DNA of 64,000 nucleotides from Eublepharis macularius (Eukaryota; Chordata; Lepidosauria; Squamata; Eublepharidae). Both the position numbers and the translations under genes were made by a program. Shown here piece after piece: positions 34,101 through 48,100 of this stretch (the stretch's first letter is position 1; every line of letters starts with the position of its first letter). The notes beneath the pieces are model-generated. The model saw nothing but the letters and a program-made list of their open reading frames with translations. It had not been told where the DNA came from and did not search any database. The stretch covers positions 192,734,311 to 192,798,310 of the forward strand of contig NC_072791.1 of NCBI RefSeq assembly GCF_028583425.1, written 5' to 3'.

Positions 34101-37100
34101 TAGACATGAGGCAACAGTAATATGAATAAATATAGAATGCATATGGATATACAAAGAAACATGTTGTTTTTTTTTAACTCATGCACAAAGAGAAATGATG
34201 GATTAGATTAAAAAATTCATCAGCTCCTACGCCCACTGCTGGTGAAAATGTAACTTCATCAAAAAAACCCCTCTGGAAATCACAAAAAACTCCCACATTA
34301 ACAAACGGGTCCAATAAAATATGGGAACATTTCATAATTGAAAAAGTAACAGATAGCCTTATTAAAGCTGAGGCTTACCCCAAACCAACTGATTTCACAG
34401 AGAAATGGTACCTGTTTTTTGAATCCATCACCACCAATAATGTACAACTAGAAATATAACTATATCATTTATTCATTTATTAATAAACTACCTGATAACA
34501 CTGCTCAAGATGATGAATTGATTCACCAACCAAATCTTCTCCAATTAATTAAATAAAGTCCAACATAGCACAACAGAGAACTTTACCTTTCAAAGTCTCC
34601 AAAGAAACTAAAATCATAAATAACATCTTTTATTGTAAATGTTAGACTTGATGTTGAAAGGAAGTTGCATTTGTTGTGTGATTAAAAAAACTGAAAAATA
34701 AAGTTTAAAAAAAATTCCATCAGCATCCTATTTCCCACAATGGTATAAATCATATACCACAAGTGGTATAAATCACGTAGCTGAAGAATTTTTTTTTTTG
34801 GCCCTGAATACACTTCTAATTGATTTCATTTGGTGTCCCCCAATTTCTAGTATTTTCTCCACATAACACATGATTTTATAAACCTATCTTTTCTCTTAAC
34901 TTAAAAAGTCCATCAGCCCAAAGTCTCTGGACTTTTCTTACAGGGGAGGTGCTCCAACCCTTATCACTTTGGTGGTCCTTTGGTAGCAGATAAAATGTGC
35001 TTCACACAAAATGCTGTTGTGGTTAATCATTTACAGTCATGGATTCTTAAAACAGTTAATTCATTTCTCCACCACCAGATGGCTTTTAAATTCACAGAAG
35101 ATAAATTACAGGTTGGGTGGGGGGACTCCTAGGAGTTCAATATAACATACCTGCATCATAGCTATTTCATTGGTAACAAGGCCATAGCGTATAACGATGT
35201 TACATTCCTTGATATCCAGGCCTTCTTCTGCCACGGTAGTAGCAATGAGTAGGTTAACTTTTCCATTGCGGAATTTTTCAATCACGTCCTTTTGTTCATT
35301 CTGTACCAACATAGTAATGGTCAGAGATTTACTAACTGAACAAACATGCATTCCAACAATCAAAATGATTCTTTCGGCTTTACTGAGTTGTTCATAACTG
35401 AAAAAGTAACAGATAGCCTTATTAAAGCTGTATTTGGTTACCTCAGGGGAAGGGGGAAAAGACAACAAACTAATTTTCCCCATTGGTCTGCCATACTCAT
35501 GTCTGATGGGTATCTGAAGAAGTGAGCTGTGGGTCACAAAAACTCATACCCTACCACAAATTTTGTTAATCTTATAGGTGCTACTGGACTCTTGCTCTTT
35601 CCTACTGCTACAGACAGACTAACATGGCTACCCATCTTGATCTGTCTGATGGAGTGATGCATTGTACTGTCTGAGAGCCCAGACTCTGTATTGATCCTGT
35701 CTATGTAGTATGTAAATCATACAGATTTGAGATTTAGAGTGCCAAGAAGGCAGTCTATGTTTAGTTGTGCAATTCCTGTTAATTTCAGCAGGCAAACAGT
35801 TCCATTGGATTGTGTCTGAGGTCTTCTACAAACTGTTAAATTAATAAACTATGTTTCCAAATGATTTAAGAGCAAGATTTGGGTCCAGTAGTTGGGCTAC
35901 TGGACTTGAATTTTGCACAAAGCAACACAGCTATCCATATGAAACTATCCAAATGGTTTAAAGCAGTCAATTAAGATAACAAAACTAAAAGTCAGTAATT
36001 TTTTTCTTGTTCCTTTTGCTTCAGTAGTCTAATTTCATAACTCATGTGACTCAAAATAGGTCTGTTCTGCTTCTTATTATTATCTTTACAGTATGCATTG
36101 AAATCAATGCAAATCTCACTAGCAGTTGTAATAGGGAGAGAAAAAGAGAGTTCAGAGTTTGTTCATAGTAGAAGGAATTTTATATGCATTCAAAAGACAT
36201 TGCATATCCCTACAGTATTAGCAGTTGGTGTCTATGTTACACCTTCTGCCAAATTAAAACGTTTCTTTGTTCTCTTGAGACCAAAAAAAGTTATTCGTCT
36301 TTAAATAATTTCTCCTAGAATAATACTTTCTTTGATTTCTGTTAGACCTTCTTTTGGGGCGCTTAGTCTCACATGCTCACAGAATCAGTGGCAGAGTTGA
36401 GATGGGCTAGTATTCTTCCTCTGACCGATTAAGAAGTCTTCTCCCTGGCGGAAAAATCTGGTATAACGTTTTACGCTTCGTTCTTTACCTGAGTCATAGG
36501 CTTAAATTCACTATTGTGTCCGGCTCCGATAAGGTAATGAGCTTTCACTCCAACTTCTTCGAACTTTGAGTTCTCTTTAATCCACTGATAGAGGGCATAG
36601 GCACTCTGCCGAGTCTTTGTGAAAATGATTCCTCTAGGCTTAGCCACAGGCTCCTTTGTGAACTCATGCAGCAAAGTTTCACGCAACTTTGTCAGCTTTT
36701 TGTTTTCAAACTGTTCCTTAGAAGCTAGCTCTTTCAACTCCTTTTCTTTGGCTTTTAAAATAACAGATAAAAATAAATCTCAAATTTTAAACGGTGGGAA
36801 GAATTTGAAGTAATAAGAAGAATTATATTAATTGGGATATAATTCTTATCCTGTTTACAAGGTATTTCCCCCCTGCCGATTCTAATTCCCATTGTACATT
36901 CGTATGTTGAACATCACTTTGTTTCCAAGGGTCTCCCCTCCATCCACTGATTCCCAGTTAGCTGGTTATAGGAGAGTCCAGGGACTGGGTGGGAGTGAAG
37001 AAAGGAAGAGGGTGGAAAAGAGCTCTTCTCCAAGTAGAGTCACTCAGTATTTTGGATCTAACCCAGTAACATACTCAAGGTGCCCAGTGAGCTTCATGGC

Positions 37101-39141
37101 TAGCAGCGATTTGAACCGAGATCTCCCCAATTAAAGCCCAACACTGTAGCCACCATACCACACTGGTTTTGATCTATTTCTAAATAGTCTATTTAGTTAC
37201 GTGCATTGTATGGTGTATTTAATAAAGCCAAGGAGACAGGTTTATGATGGAAATTTATGATAGTTAATGGAGCATACCAGCAAATTTCAGAAGCAAATCA
37301 TCCCACGTTTTATATATTACAGCAAAGCTTTTGACTGTTTGGATCACGAGAGCTACTAACGGTGTTAGAAGAAAAGCAACTGTTAGGGTCACCCTCTTTC
37401 TCCAGCTCACCATATCCCCTGCAGTGCCCAGTACACCAATGTGCATGCTGGAAATCTCTTTATTTCTTGCTGAATGCCTCATTCCACCAAAGAAAGCGGT
37501 GGCGAAAACATGTTTTTATTTTTATTGCTGTGCAAGTTTGCTGATGTTTCTTGGAGCCAGAAGGAGGTATATTGCTTTAACATATGTAGCTGTAATTAAG
37601 GTTTATGTTTTGGGAAAGGACAGCCGAAATTCACATAACAGGACTTTGGAGCTGATTTCCCTTAATATTCCAAGCGAAGGAAGGGACACAATAACCAATG
37701 AGGCTACAGAAAGAAATGCAACAGAAGTAGCAATGAGTAAGTGGTTAAGTGGTTTGGCTGTGAATCAGCACTCTACTGGTTCAAATCCCACTACTGTCAT
37801 GAGCTCAGTAGGTGGCCTTGGGTAAGCCACTCCTCTCAACCCCAGCTCCCCAGTTGTATTGTGGGGACAATAATCATACTAACTTGTTCACCGCTATGGG
37901 TGATGCACTAATCCGTCTAGAAGAGCGGGATATACGCACAGTTATTATTATTATTATTATAACTATCTGGTATCATCACTATGGAAGCATAACCTATAAT
38001 CTCCAAACTACATATTGCTAAGTAACCTCTCAGCCCTATGGCATGACCTAACCAAAAGGAATAGCTAGATTGCAACCCTCGTCAATACAGATTTTTACAA
38101 TGTTCAAAACCATTTGCTCAAGAGTCTCATGCTCACCATAAAATAAATCTATAAGGAATGTGTCTGTTTCGTCTAGTTTTGATGCTGTTATTTCATCCTC
38201 TTCTTCATCCTCTGCCATCTTCTTGCTCCTTTCTTCCTGATAGAAGCTTTTGAGATGTTTGTACGCATCCATCATTCGGATGGTGTCATTAATTTGCAAG
38301 GCGTCATTGTATTTCTTCAAATGCTCTGCACAGACACGTTCTTTGCGATCCTCTTCTTTAGCAGCTAGTCAGAAAAAAATACACCCTCAAAATTAATTGA
38401 CAGTGGTCTGGAAGAGCCCTGGGCATCCAAAGAAGAAGCACCTTTAAAAGATTTAATGTGAAGAGTTACCTTTCTTCTCCTCTTGAATAATCCACTGTTC
38501 ATAGGTCTGAGATCCAAACTCAAAGTTTGGATTCAACTTGCAATATGCCTGGATCTCTGTCATTATGCTTATGAGTTTTTCTCTGAATGGATCCTAAAAA
38601 TGAAACACATGAAAATCCAATTAAAGCAATGTGCTGGATACTCTTTCCAACAAGGCATAGAATCCCACTGGTTTAAATACAATCTAGAGGAACTTGCTGA
38701 AAATAAGCATGTGGTGGTCCCTTGCAAAATGCACCTTCTGCTTCATAGCAAAACAACAAATGCAACCAATGAAACTGAGCAAACAACATGCAAGAATCCT
38801 GCAGGTCAGTTGAATCAATGCTGTAATCCTCAGCTAATTAGAAGTTAGCACTTTAAGGCTCCTGGCCAAAATTCCGATACAAAGGGGGAGGAGAAAACAT
38901 CTATCTATGGCAAGTTGTACCAGAAATAGGAGGAGACAGGGACTGAAATCTCAGGCTACCACCTCTCAGTTGCTCCTCAAAGACCTCCCTAAGAATACTA
39001 ACAGTTGATCACAATTAAAAAGTCATTTCGTGACTGAAAGAAGCTTTGACTTCTTTCCCTATTTAGAAGCCAGAGACCATTTTTAGCAATATCTGTGGTT
39101 CCAATACCATGTTCCGGAAACAGAAAGACAGGATACAGTTG

Positions 39142-39179
<38 letters not shown>

Positions 39180-42100
39180 GTGAGGCTTCTGTATTACACA
39201 GACTGTGAACCAAGTGATTGAGGAAAAAGAAGGCCAGCTGAACCTTCAAAGAACTTCCCACAAAGCATCAAGCGGCTCCAGTCTCAGACCTGTTCTACTC
39301 ATGATGTACATTTTAGGGTGGACCACTGGGTTAGTCAGATGCTTCAGTGGAAGAAATGGAAGGCAGGTTGCCACGGCCTGGACCTTTCGCACAGAACTGC
39401 AAACTTCTTGAACCAATAATATCTTATTACATACCATGTTTCTGAAGTGTAAATACTCATTTAAGAATGTTTGAACAGACAAAAACTTCCAACTGAAAAA
39501 AATTTGTACCCTCACGGTGGGCAAGAACACTCTCTGCAGGTCACAGACCTCCCCCTTCAATGATTTTATGTAGCACATACCTTCCGTTTGTCATCTGCAA
39601 TCTCAAATTTTTTTTTGGGTTCCTTCACTTGACTGATCAGTTGCGAGGCATGGTCTTTAACAGTCATGATCCTATCTGCATCAAGATTAGCACATATCTG
39701 GAAGAAGAAATGATATTACAGAAATAATGTGTGCATTTCATGAATAATGCTGTCTAAAAAATGTCTCTCTCTCTCCCAGGGTATTAATCATAAACATATT
39801 CCCCGATTAACCTTTCATAGCCTCAGATGATCAGCAAGTGTGCCTAACCAAATGCCAGGGATTTTGGCTAGAATTCTTGTAAATTTTGATCAGATTATTC
39901 TAAAGCTCAGTTAGTTTGAACAATGTTTGGTTTCCTCTTCCTCTGGTTTACTCATCACCAGCTGATCATTTCTTAAAATTCCTTTGCAATTAGACAAATT
40001 AATGTTTGTTTTTAAAAAGTAACCCACACAAATCTATCCAACAAAACATCTTACTCTCACCTAAAAAGCCAGCCAGCAACAACAAAATCAGCTCCTTGCA
40101 GAAGACAAAACTTTACCACATTCTATATTGAGGTACACATACGTATGTGCTTGAACTTACACCAAAATGAACTGTTTACAATTAAGTTCTCTGGATTTAC
40201 AAATGTGATAAAGTTCAATAATGGTCATACTCTTTCCATGAACTTAGGAAGATGTAAAGATTACTTATTCTGAGTGTTGGTTTAAATGTCAAATTGCTCA
40301 CCTTGAGTCATCAGCAGAGGATAGCTATATTGATTGTCCTCTGGCTCCTAACACATCTAACAAGCAAACTTTTGTCAAAGTACTTATTAGGGTTCTATGT
40401 CTTTTAGACCACTGAATGGACAAATGGGTTCTATCATTCTCCAGGAGAAAGTACACATTCCAAGTGATGCACAGCTGCTGGTGAAAATGGCAACCCCCTT
40501 TTTGCCTCAAGCTCTCCTCCCCACCTCGAAATCTGCCTCACTGTTTTTCTGACCTTATCACAGGGAGCATTTTCCTGCCTCTGACTGCAGTATCCACTGG
40601 CAGGGCAAGGCATGTGATGATGCCATGACACACAAAAGGGAAGAGGGGAAGATTCAACAGGGGGATGCTATTTTCCCTAGCAGCCCTCTGAAATGTACCC
40701 TTCAGCCTAATTCAGAGCTGGAAATCTAATTGCTCTTTAAGGTGCTACTGAATCCAAAGATTGCAGAAAAAAACAGGGTTGTGCTTACCTATAAGTGTTG
40801 TTCCTCAAGTGGTCTTCTGTGCAGGCCCACATGGTATCTGCGCATGAGCAGACCAGCCATAAAGCTTCTAAAGGCACGAGACACTCGCCTAGCTTTTTCA
40901 TGCGCTTCCCCTCCCAGGTGCGGCTATAAAAGGTGGGGTGAACAGCTTTGTCCCTCAGTTCTCCAAGTTGCCAGTGTAGAAGGAAGATAAGAAAAAGAGT
41001 ACATGGTGGGGAAGGAAAGAGGGATGCGTGCCGGCACAGAAGACCACTGGAGGGTCTCGGTAACCTGACTCTTCTTGTTTGGTCTTGACATATTATTCAG
41101 CTCTTTTTTTTTTGATGTCGCTGGAGTTGAAGGCAGTTTGGACCACATATCTTTGGTCACATCAAGCATACACTGCGTGATCAGAAATGCCGCCGGTCCG
41201 GCCGCTTCTGAGTGTAGGACCCTTGAAGTCTGGATCTGAAGAGGTCGGAGCAGAGCAGGTCACCTCAATGTCCAGAGTTCTCACCATCTGAACTAAGTGC
41301 TCAGTGCAGAAGCAGAGATCCTCACTCGGGGTTCCAAGTGATTTTCATTTTCTGATGGAACCGAGGAACCCCTCTATCTTTCCACAGGTCATATTGGTGA
41401 CGGCGGCAGTGGAGAAATGGCTGTAGGTGGTTCTATGACTTTAGGAATTTCACCCTCTGAGAGAGACAAAACTGAAGCGGAACGACGTCTGGGAGTCGGG
41501 GACAGAGTTCTCAGAACCTTGGATGGGCCTGATGCAACCGAAACGGTCGGGGCCAAAGAAGAGGATTTCTTCCTCTTGAGTGACTTAGAAGTCGACGGCT
41601 TAATCAACATGTTTCGACTTGAGGTTTGGCTTTCCTGCAGGTGGCTCTGGCACTAAAGGTGGAACCAACGAAGACACGGCTGGAACTGACTGGTCCTTCT
41701 GAGCCGTGTTAGGCGCCAAACATGCTGGAGGAACTGAGGAGGCCCATTCTGGGCCCGGTCCTTTATCTATGGCATTACAATTGGAGTCAGTAGAGCCCTT
41801 CAGGGCTGACTCCCAAAGAGCCACTTAAAGCTGCCACACCCTTTCATGGCACCCTTTGGGAGTAAATTGTTTGCAGACGACACACTGGAAGGTGTCATGG
41901 CCCTCACCCAGGCAAAGAAGGCATTTGTCATGCCTATCCAATTAGGCCATCTTCATCCCACAATGGAAACACTTCTTGAAGAGAGCCTTCAACACCATGA
42001 AACTGAAGGCCCTAACTTGCATACAGAGTGATGGAACTGAGGAGCGAAGATACGTCTTTCAGCAGCAGCAAAAGAAGAACTGAGGGAGGGAGCCGCTGGC

Positions 42101-45100
42101 CCTGCCTTTTATAACTGCGCCTGGGGGGAAAGACCACTAAAAGGCTAGGCAAGTGTCTTGTGCCTCTAGGAGCTTTGGAACATCTGTGGCTGGCCTGTGC
42201 ATGAGCAGATGTCGGACTGGACAGAAGACACAACAATGAACCCAATTCATTTTGTCTGCATCTGGAGTCGACAAAGAAACAAAGGCCCAATCCTGACAGA
42301 AGTCAACTATCCAGGAGGAGAGAATAGTAAAAACAGAGCGCTGAGCAGAACTCAAGAGGGTCCACAGTCTCACACTCTCTTTTAAACAGTGGCTTTCCTC
42401 ACAATACCCTACACCATAGAAACAGTAACTTCAAGGTGACTTACTTTCAGAATATGTTCCTCAGCTTTTGAATGGTTTTTTGCACCTCCAACACCAGGTG
42501 AAGCTGTCAGTCCCAGGATCTGTGGCTGAGTAGTTCGTAATTTGTTCTCTTTGCTTTTCTTCTCATTTTCCCTCTTTTGTTTCAAATAACGGCGCATGAT
42601 ATTGTTATAGACACCTTCCTTGTGAGTATGATGGCATTCATCAATAACTATCAGAGAGAACACTGTAAGACATTCAATGCAAACTGGTTAGTTCTCCTGC
42701 ATACAACACCTCAGTAAAAACAATTCATTTTTTGTTGAAGAGGTTGGTTTATTACAACCCAAAATATACATGCCTCAGAATACACTTAAGTTTTAAGAAA
42801 TATCCCTGAAATAGGTACAGCGTCAAACGACACTTCTCTTATTCCAGGCGTGTTTGTACTTCTTATACAGGTAAACTATAAAATAATGCACAATTCCACA
42901 ACATGACTACTGCAGCATATTTTATGTAGGGCACTGAAGACCATTCAGAAATGGTTGGTTGGTCAGGAGTGTGGAAGTTTGGCTTGTCAACTGATACATA
43001 TTACACAGTTTTAAAAGAGTCTTACTGGTCATCTTAGTTTCCAGGCTATTTCATAGTCTGGATCTGGAATATTCAAGAAAGCATTTCGTCCCATATTCTT
43101 CCCCCCTCCTTCCGCTATGATTTCAAATTTGGAGGCAAGGCCTTATTTTATGAGCCACTGCTACCTTCTGAGGTGAGGTTAGCCTCTACCAAGAGAAGAC
43201 AAGGTCTCTTGGGTGGTGGCCTTGCGGAATTCTTTCCTGAGGGAAATCTCTGTTGTTTTATTTTGTTGGGCATTTGATTATTTCTTTAGCATCTAGATTG
43301 ACTCATGTATTCCTAAATTCTAATGTTTATTGTAAGCAGGCTTATATAATTTTTGTAAATGTGATTTGTTGTATTTTATTTTTCATTACAAATATTCAGT
43401 GCTTTTTTTCTAAAAAATGTTTAGAGGTACTCTCAGTTGGAGTTGGTTTAGTGGGAATTCCAACATTTTAAAATTTTTACTTTCTCCCGTTAGATTCACA
43501 AAATGTTTAGAGGTATGCATCCCCCCAGAAAAAAAGCACTGAAAATATTACATGGGGGGGGGGGGAGAAATCCAAACACATATACATACATAGAAATTGG
43601 TTTGAATTGCAACTGTAGGACAATCCAAAAATACTATAAACATCAACATCAATGAGGAACTACTTCTAGGCTCAACTAAAGCTTAGGTCAAACTGTGTAA
43701 TTTCCAAGTCACCTCATTTTCAAGTCTCTTATAATCACCTCAACAATCTCTTTGCTTGACTGGCAACTGTTTTTGGTTACCACAAGATCTTATGCCTCAA
43801 TGAATCTGTTACGTCTTCAAAGTATTACAAGACTCTCCTTTTATTTTTGCTGTCTTCTTTTATTTTTGCTGTAACAGACAAACACGGCTAGCAATCTCAC
43901 TTTTCTAGCGTGAAGGAATTTGGAAACAGGACATAATGGAGTGCAGTTTTCTGTCCTATCACTGATCTACCAGCAAAAGAAGGACAACTAGTACAAAATA
44001 TGGCTCAGCAGGACAGACCAGCTATGCATGCAGAACGCTCCAGGTTCAATCCCTAACATCTACTGTATTTTTTTTAAAGTATCACATTGTAAATAAAATG
44101 CAAGACCTCTCTACCTGAGACCCTGTATCAGTACGCACCTTGACAGACCAACAAGTTGACAACATAGCTTTGTGTGTTCAACTATACTTTCTAAAGCAAA
44201 ATAGCTTGTAGATAACATTATAATGCAGGAAGACATATGTATAGTAGAGTGGTTAGTGTTGGATTAAGAGCCAGGAGATCCAAGTTTAAGTCCCTATTCT
44301 GCCATGAAACTTGTCAGGCTAGTCATTCTTTCTTTCTCTCTCAGCCTAACCTATCTCAAAAGATTGGTGAGAAGATAATGGGGACTGGAGAACCATGCAC
44401 CCTGAGCCCCTTGGAGGAAGCATGGAATAAAAATGCACTGGCTAGATGGTTTATCCACATGTCCATTCATGAATGACTGAGGATGCTAGGCTGATCCTAG
44501 TGGGTCAGGATCCTGTATGACTACTCAGTGCAATCCAATGCAGAGTTACTCTAGTATAAGCCCACTGGTTTCAAAATCAGAGCAAAACACGTGCCTGACA
44601 AACGGACACCTTCTTCATCATCTCTTTCTGCATTCGACAGCGCATTCTCAAGGATCTGAGCAGTGCAGATAATAACATCATGATCTCGGACAACTTCGGG
44701 GAATGAAATTTTCAGCTGAGATTCACCACTCAGCCCAGTTACTTTATAGTGGTGCTTCAGATAAGGGTGAAATTCTTTCCGGAAATGCTGTTCTACCAAT
44801 GGCACCTGAAGAAATAATTCCAGCAAAAAAACACATAAGGATGGAATTAAATAAACTGTTCTGTTAAAGCTCCACACAAAGTGCTATCTATACAACATTA
44901 ACCTGGCAACAGTTAGAAGCCAGCAGGTCAGCAGTTCATTCCAGGCATGAGTAACAACAACCAGAAACAGCTGGGTCATGGATCACCTTCTCACTGGTTC
45001 AGAGGAATGCCTTCCATCCTACAGATTGTACGATGCATATCAGGAGTGAATGGGAGACAGCATACCTTGTTAACAAGCACTATAACTTTTCCAGGTTTCC

Positions 45101-48100
45101 CTTCTTCTTTCTTCTTATCCAAATGGTCTTTGGCAATGTAAACAGCCACTCGGGTTTTGCCGCTGCCTGTAGGGAGGCATATGATAATATTCTTCCCTTC
45201 CAGTGCTGGTTTGGCCACTTCCATTTGGTAGTCTCTGAGACTCAGCTCTGGTTCAGGTGAAGCTCTTTTGTCCCCATCATCAGCATCATCTGTGGGACAG
45301 AGAAACCAAGAGAGATCCATTATGGGCTCTTTCAGGACATGACACTTCCCTCCCCCAAACCACACGTTTAGCTGTAGATAAATATTTAGATCCTAAGCTT
45401 TGTTTCCACTTGTACAGTGCCCTTCCCCATGGCACAGCATGTCCCTCCCTATCAAGCACTTCCAGTCATGCAAAGTTGCTTTTGCTTACAGATACCTCCC
45501 ATGGTACTCTCATTGCTGCTGTGAATGGAGGAAAAGATCATACCAATGCAGGTTTCAGAGAAAATGCAGCAAGGCAGAAAAAGAAAAAAATGTGCAGTCC
45601 CGGAGGGGAGACCCAGGAACAAAACTTCTGCGTGGAAGCAACACGAGACCAGTCTCTTTCAGTGAGCTCTGAAGCTGCTAGAACCAGATGAACAGAGACT
45701 GCAGGGCAAGGGAGCAAGCAGAAAGGCGGCTTAGGATCCAAGTTAACACCCATACAACCCACCTGGAGTCCAGCAAAACTTCCAAATTTATTCTCTGCTT
45801 GCCTGAGACTGCAAAACCATACCAGTGTGAGCGCCACAATGTATGGCTAGTGGGCTGCATTTGGCTTCGCACCTTGTGTGTTGCGTAAGCTCATTCCAGG
45901 AATAAAGATCTTAAAAGTTGCCACAGCATCACAAATCAGGCTCCAGGTATATGAATAGGGCAAGTTATGATACTAGAGACATTTCAATCAGAGTGCTGAA
46001 CCATGCCTGGTGGTGTAACTGAAGCACATTATCAAATGTACATTTACATTTCTTGAACAAAATACAGTCCTCAAGAAAAGGGCCACGAATATCAAGATTA
46101 ACCTGAAACGAAGAGAGGTCTGTCTAGGGCGCTGTATTAAAAAAAAAAACCAGCATCCAAAATGAAACTGCCTTACACTGTGCCAAATTATTATTCTAGA
46201 AAATAAATGTTATTCGTTTTTAAGGTGCCACTGGACTTTTTATTTTTCTAAATTATTGGGCCACCTAGTTCAGCATTATTCACACCAGGAGTATTAATCT
46301 TGCAAAGCAAGGAAGCAGGCAGTAAAATGGCAAATTGAAGGCCAAGATGTTTTGCAGAATCTCCAAAAAAATTTTTTTACTATGGAGAACTTAAGGTGTG
46401 TGTGTGAGAAATTAAATAAACGACAGTTTAAAAGGACATGGTATGTGTGACAGGTCCTTTCTTTGAAACCAAGGGGACTCCCATTGCCTCTTATGAAATA
46501 TGGAACCTGGTTGGTTTTGAGATATAAACCCTCCCCTCAGTAATAAGATGTTCTTAAGACAGCAAGTATAAATGTTGTGAAAGAAGTTTTGTATTAAGTA
46601 CAGAGAGTTCAGAGATCTCTGAAGCTGGAGGTTTAATTAAATAACAAAGACGACTTATTTAAGTACAGCTTATGTGAGGAATTATCTTTAAAGCCTGAAG
46701 TTAACCAGTCTGCTTGTCACCAGAGACAGGACTCACAACTCTGAGCCAAGCTACAAGTGACGCCTGACACAGGTTGGACACTTGTCAGCTTCCCTCAAGT
46801 TTTGATGGGAAATGAAGGCATCCTGATCTTGCAGATGTAATGGAGAGCCAAGCTGTAAAACCAGGACGCCTACATTTCCCACCAAAACTTGAGGGAAGAT
46901 GACAAGTGTCCAACCTGTGTCAGGTGTCACTTGTAGCTTGGCTCTCTATCCTCTCCCAGAGGTGGAGTTAAGTACAGCTTATGTGAGGCCACGTCACACT
47001 TCCAGGCAGAGCTCCACACAGAAAAGTCTGCCCCCCTTTCTGAGGCAGTTCCCAGCTTTTCCGCCTGTATTCTCCAAGGCAGAACAGACACCTCCCCCCC
47101 CACTCATATCTCTCTCTGAAAGGTTGGTGGATGCTGAAGTGGCACTCCCAAAGGCCCAGGTGTGAAACAGCTGAGTGGCTGTTTCCTCCTCAAGGGCAGA
47201 AAGGAAAGAAAGCATGTGACAAAATGGAAAATAAAGGCCAAGACATTTCCCAGACTCTTAAACAAGACATTTTACTATGGAAATATTAAGGGGGAAAATA
47301 AAAAACCCAAACCAACTGTACTTAAAAAGGACATGATTTGAATTAAAAAGCATGAAAAGTCTATTGTCAAAATATTATGACAGTTAGGGAGAGAAACGGT
47401 GCCGACTAAAATGGGCGAAAGCTCTTCACTGAAGAATCTCTAAGGCTATTTGGGAGGGAAATTCTCTCTGGTAAAGCCGTCAGCAACAGCCAATCATAAA
47501 CAGCGTAATTATTTGTAGATGGTATAATGTGCGTTGAGTTATTTTCCTGTACAGGCAAAATTGTTAAAAGCCAGCTAAATTAACAGAACGTAATGAAGCA
47601 TGCAGAAAGCAATGTAAATCCTCTTTGAATTGAAGCTTGTGCTTTATGGAAGCCGCTAAAGAACACTTCGTGACTGTCGCTGAACTACCACTTCCTGCAT
47701 AGAAAGAGCAGTTGTCTATTTTCCTGAGAGGAGGAAGGGGGATGCAGTGAGCGTCAACCTCCTTTGGTTTCCACTAGGCAGGCGCGGACAGATCTTTATC
47801 TAGTCCTCCTCTCTCCGATGGCAGAAGACCATACAGCCTCTGCCCCACCCCAAACATTTTCCTTTCAGCTTGTCTTTACATATGGCTACCCACCTGGACC
47901 CACTTTTAGCTTCTCAGGCCTTACTCATAGGTAGGCCCTTATTCATCAGTGGCCTTTCCTCATGAGAAGGCAATGCTTGGAGCTGCTTTTAATGGGGGAG
48001 TCGTCTTGTTCACCTCTCTGAAGGCTGGTGATGAAACTCATGCAACAGGAAGAGGAATAGCCAGTGTTATGTCACGGGTGTCTGCAGGGTCACAACCATG

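Noticed and set aside
37740..37800. A functional tRNA gene
   Set aside because: A- and B-box-like motifs are present, but the sequence continues into a SINE core and ATT-repeat tail and does not form a tRNA 3' half.
44580..44594. Downstream GT (CACGTG) as the exon 6 donor of IFIH1
   Set aside because: It would add two codons plus two bases and put exon 7 out of frame, destroying the DECH box reading.
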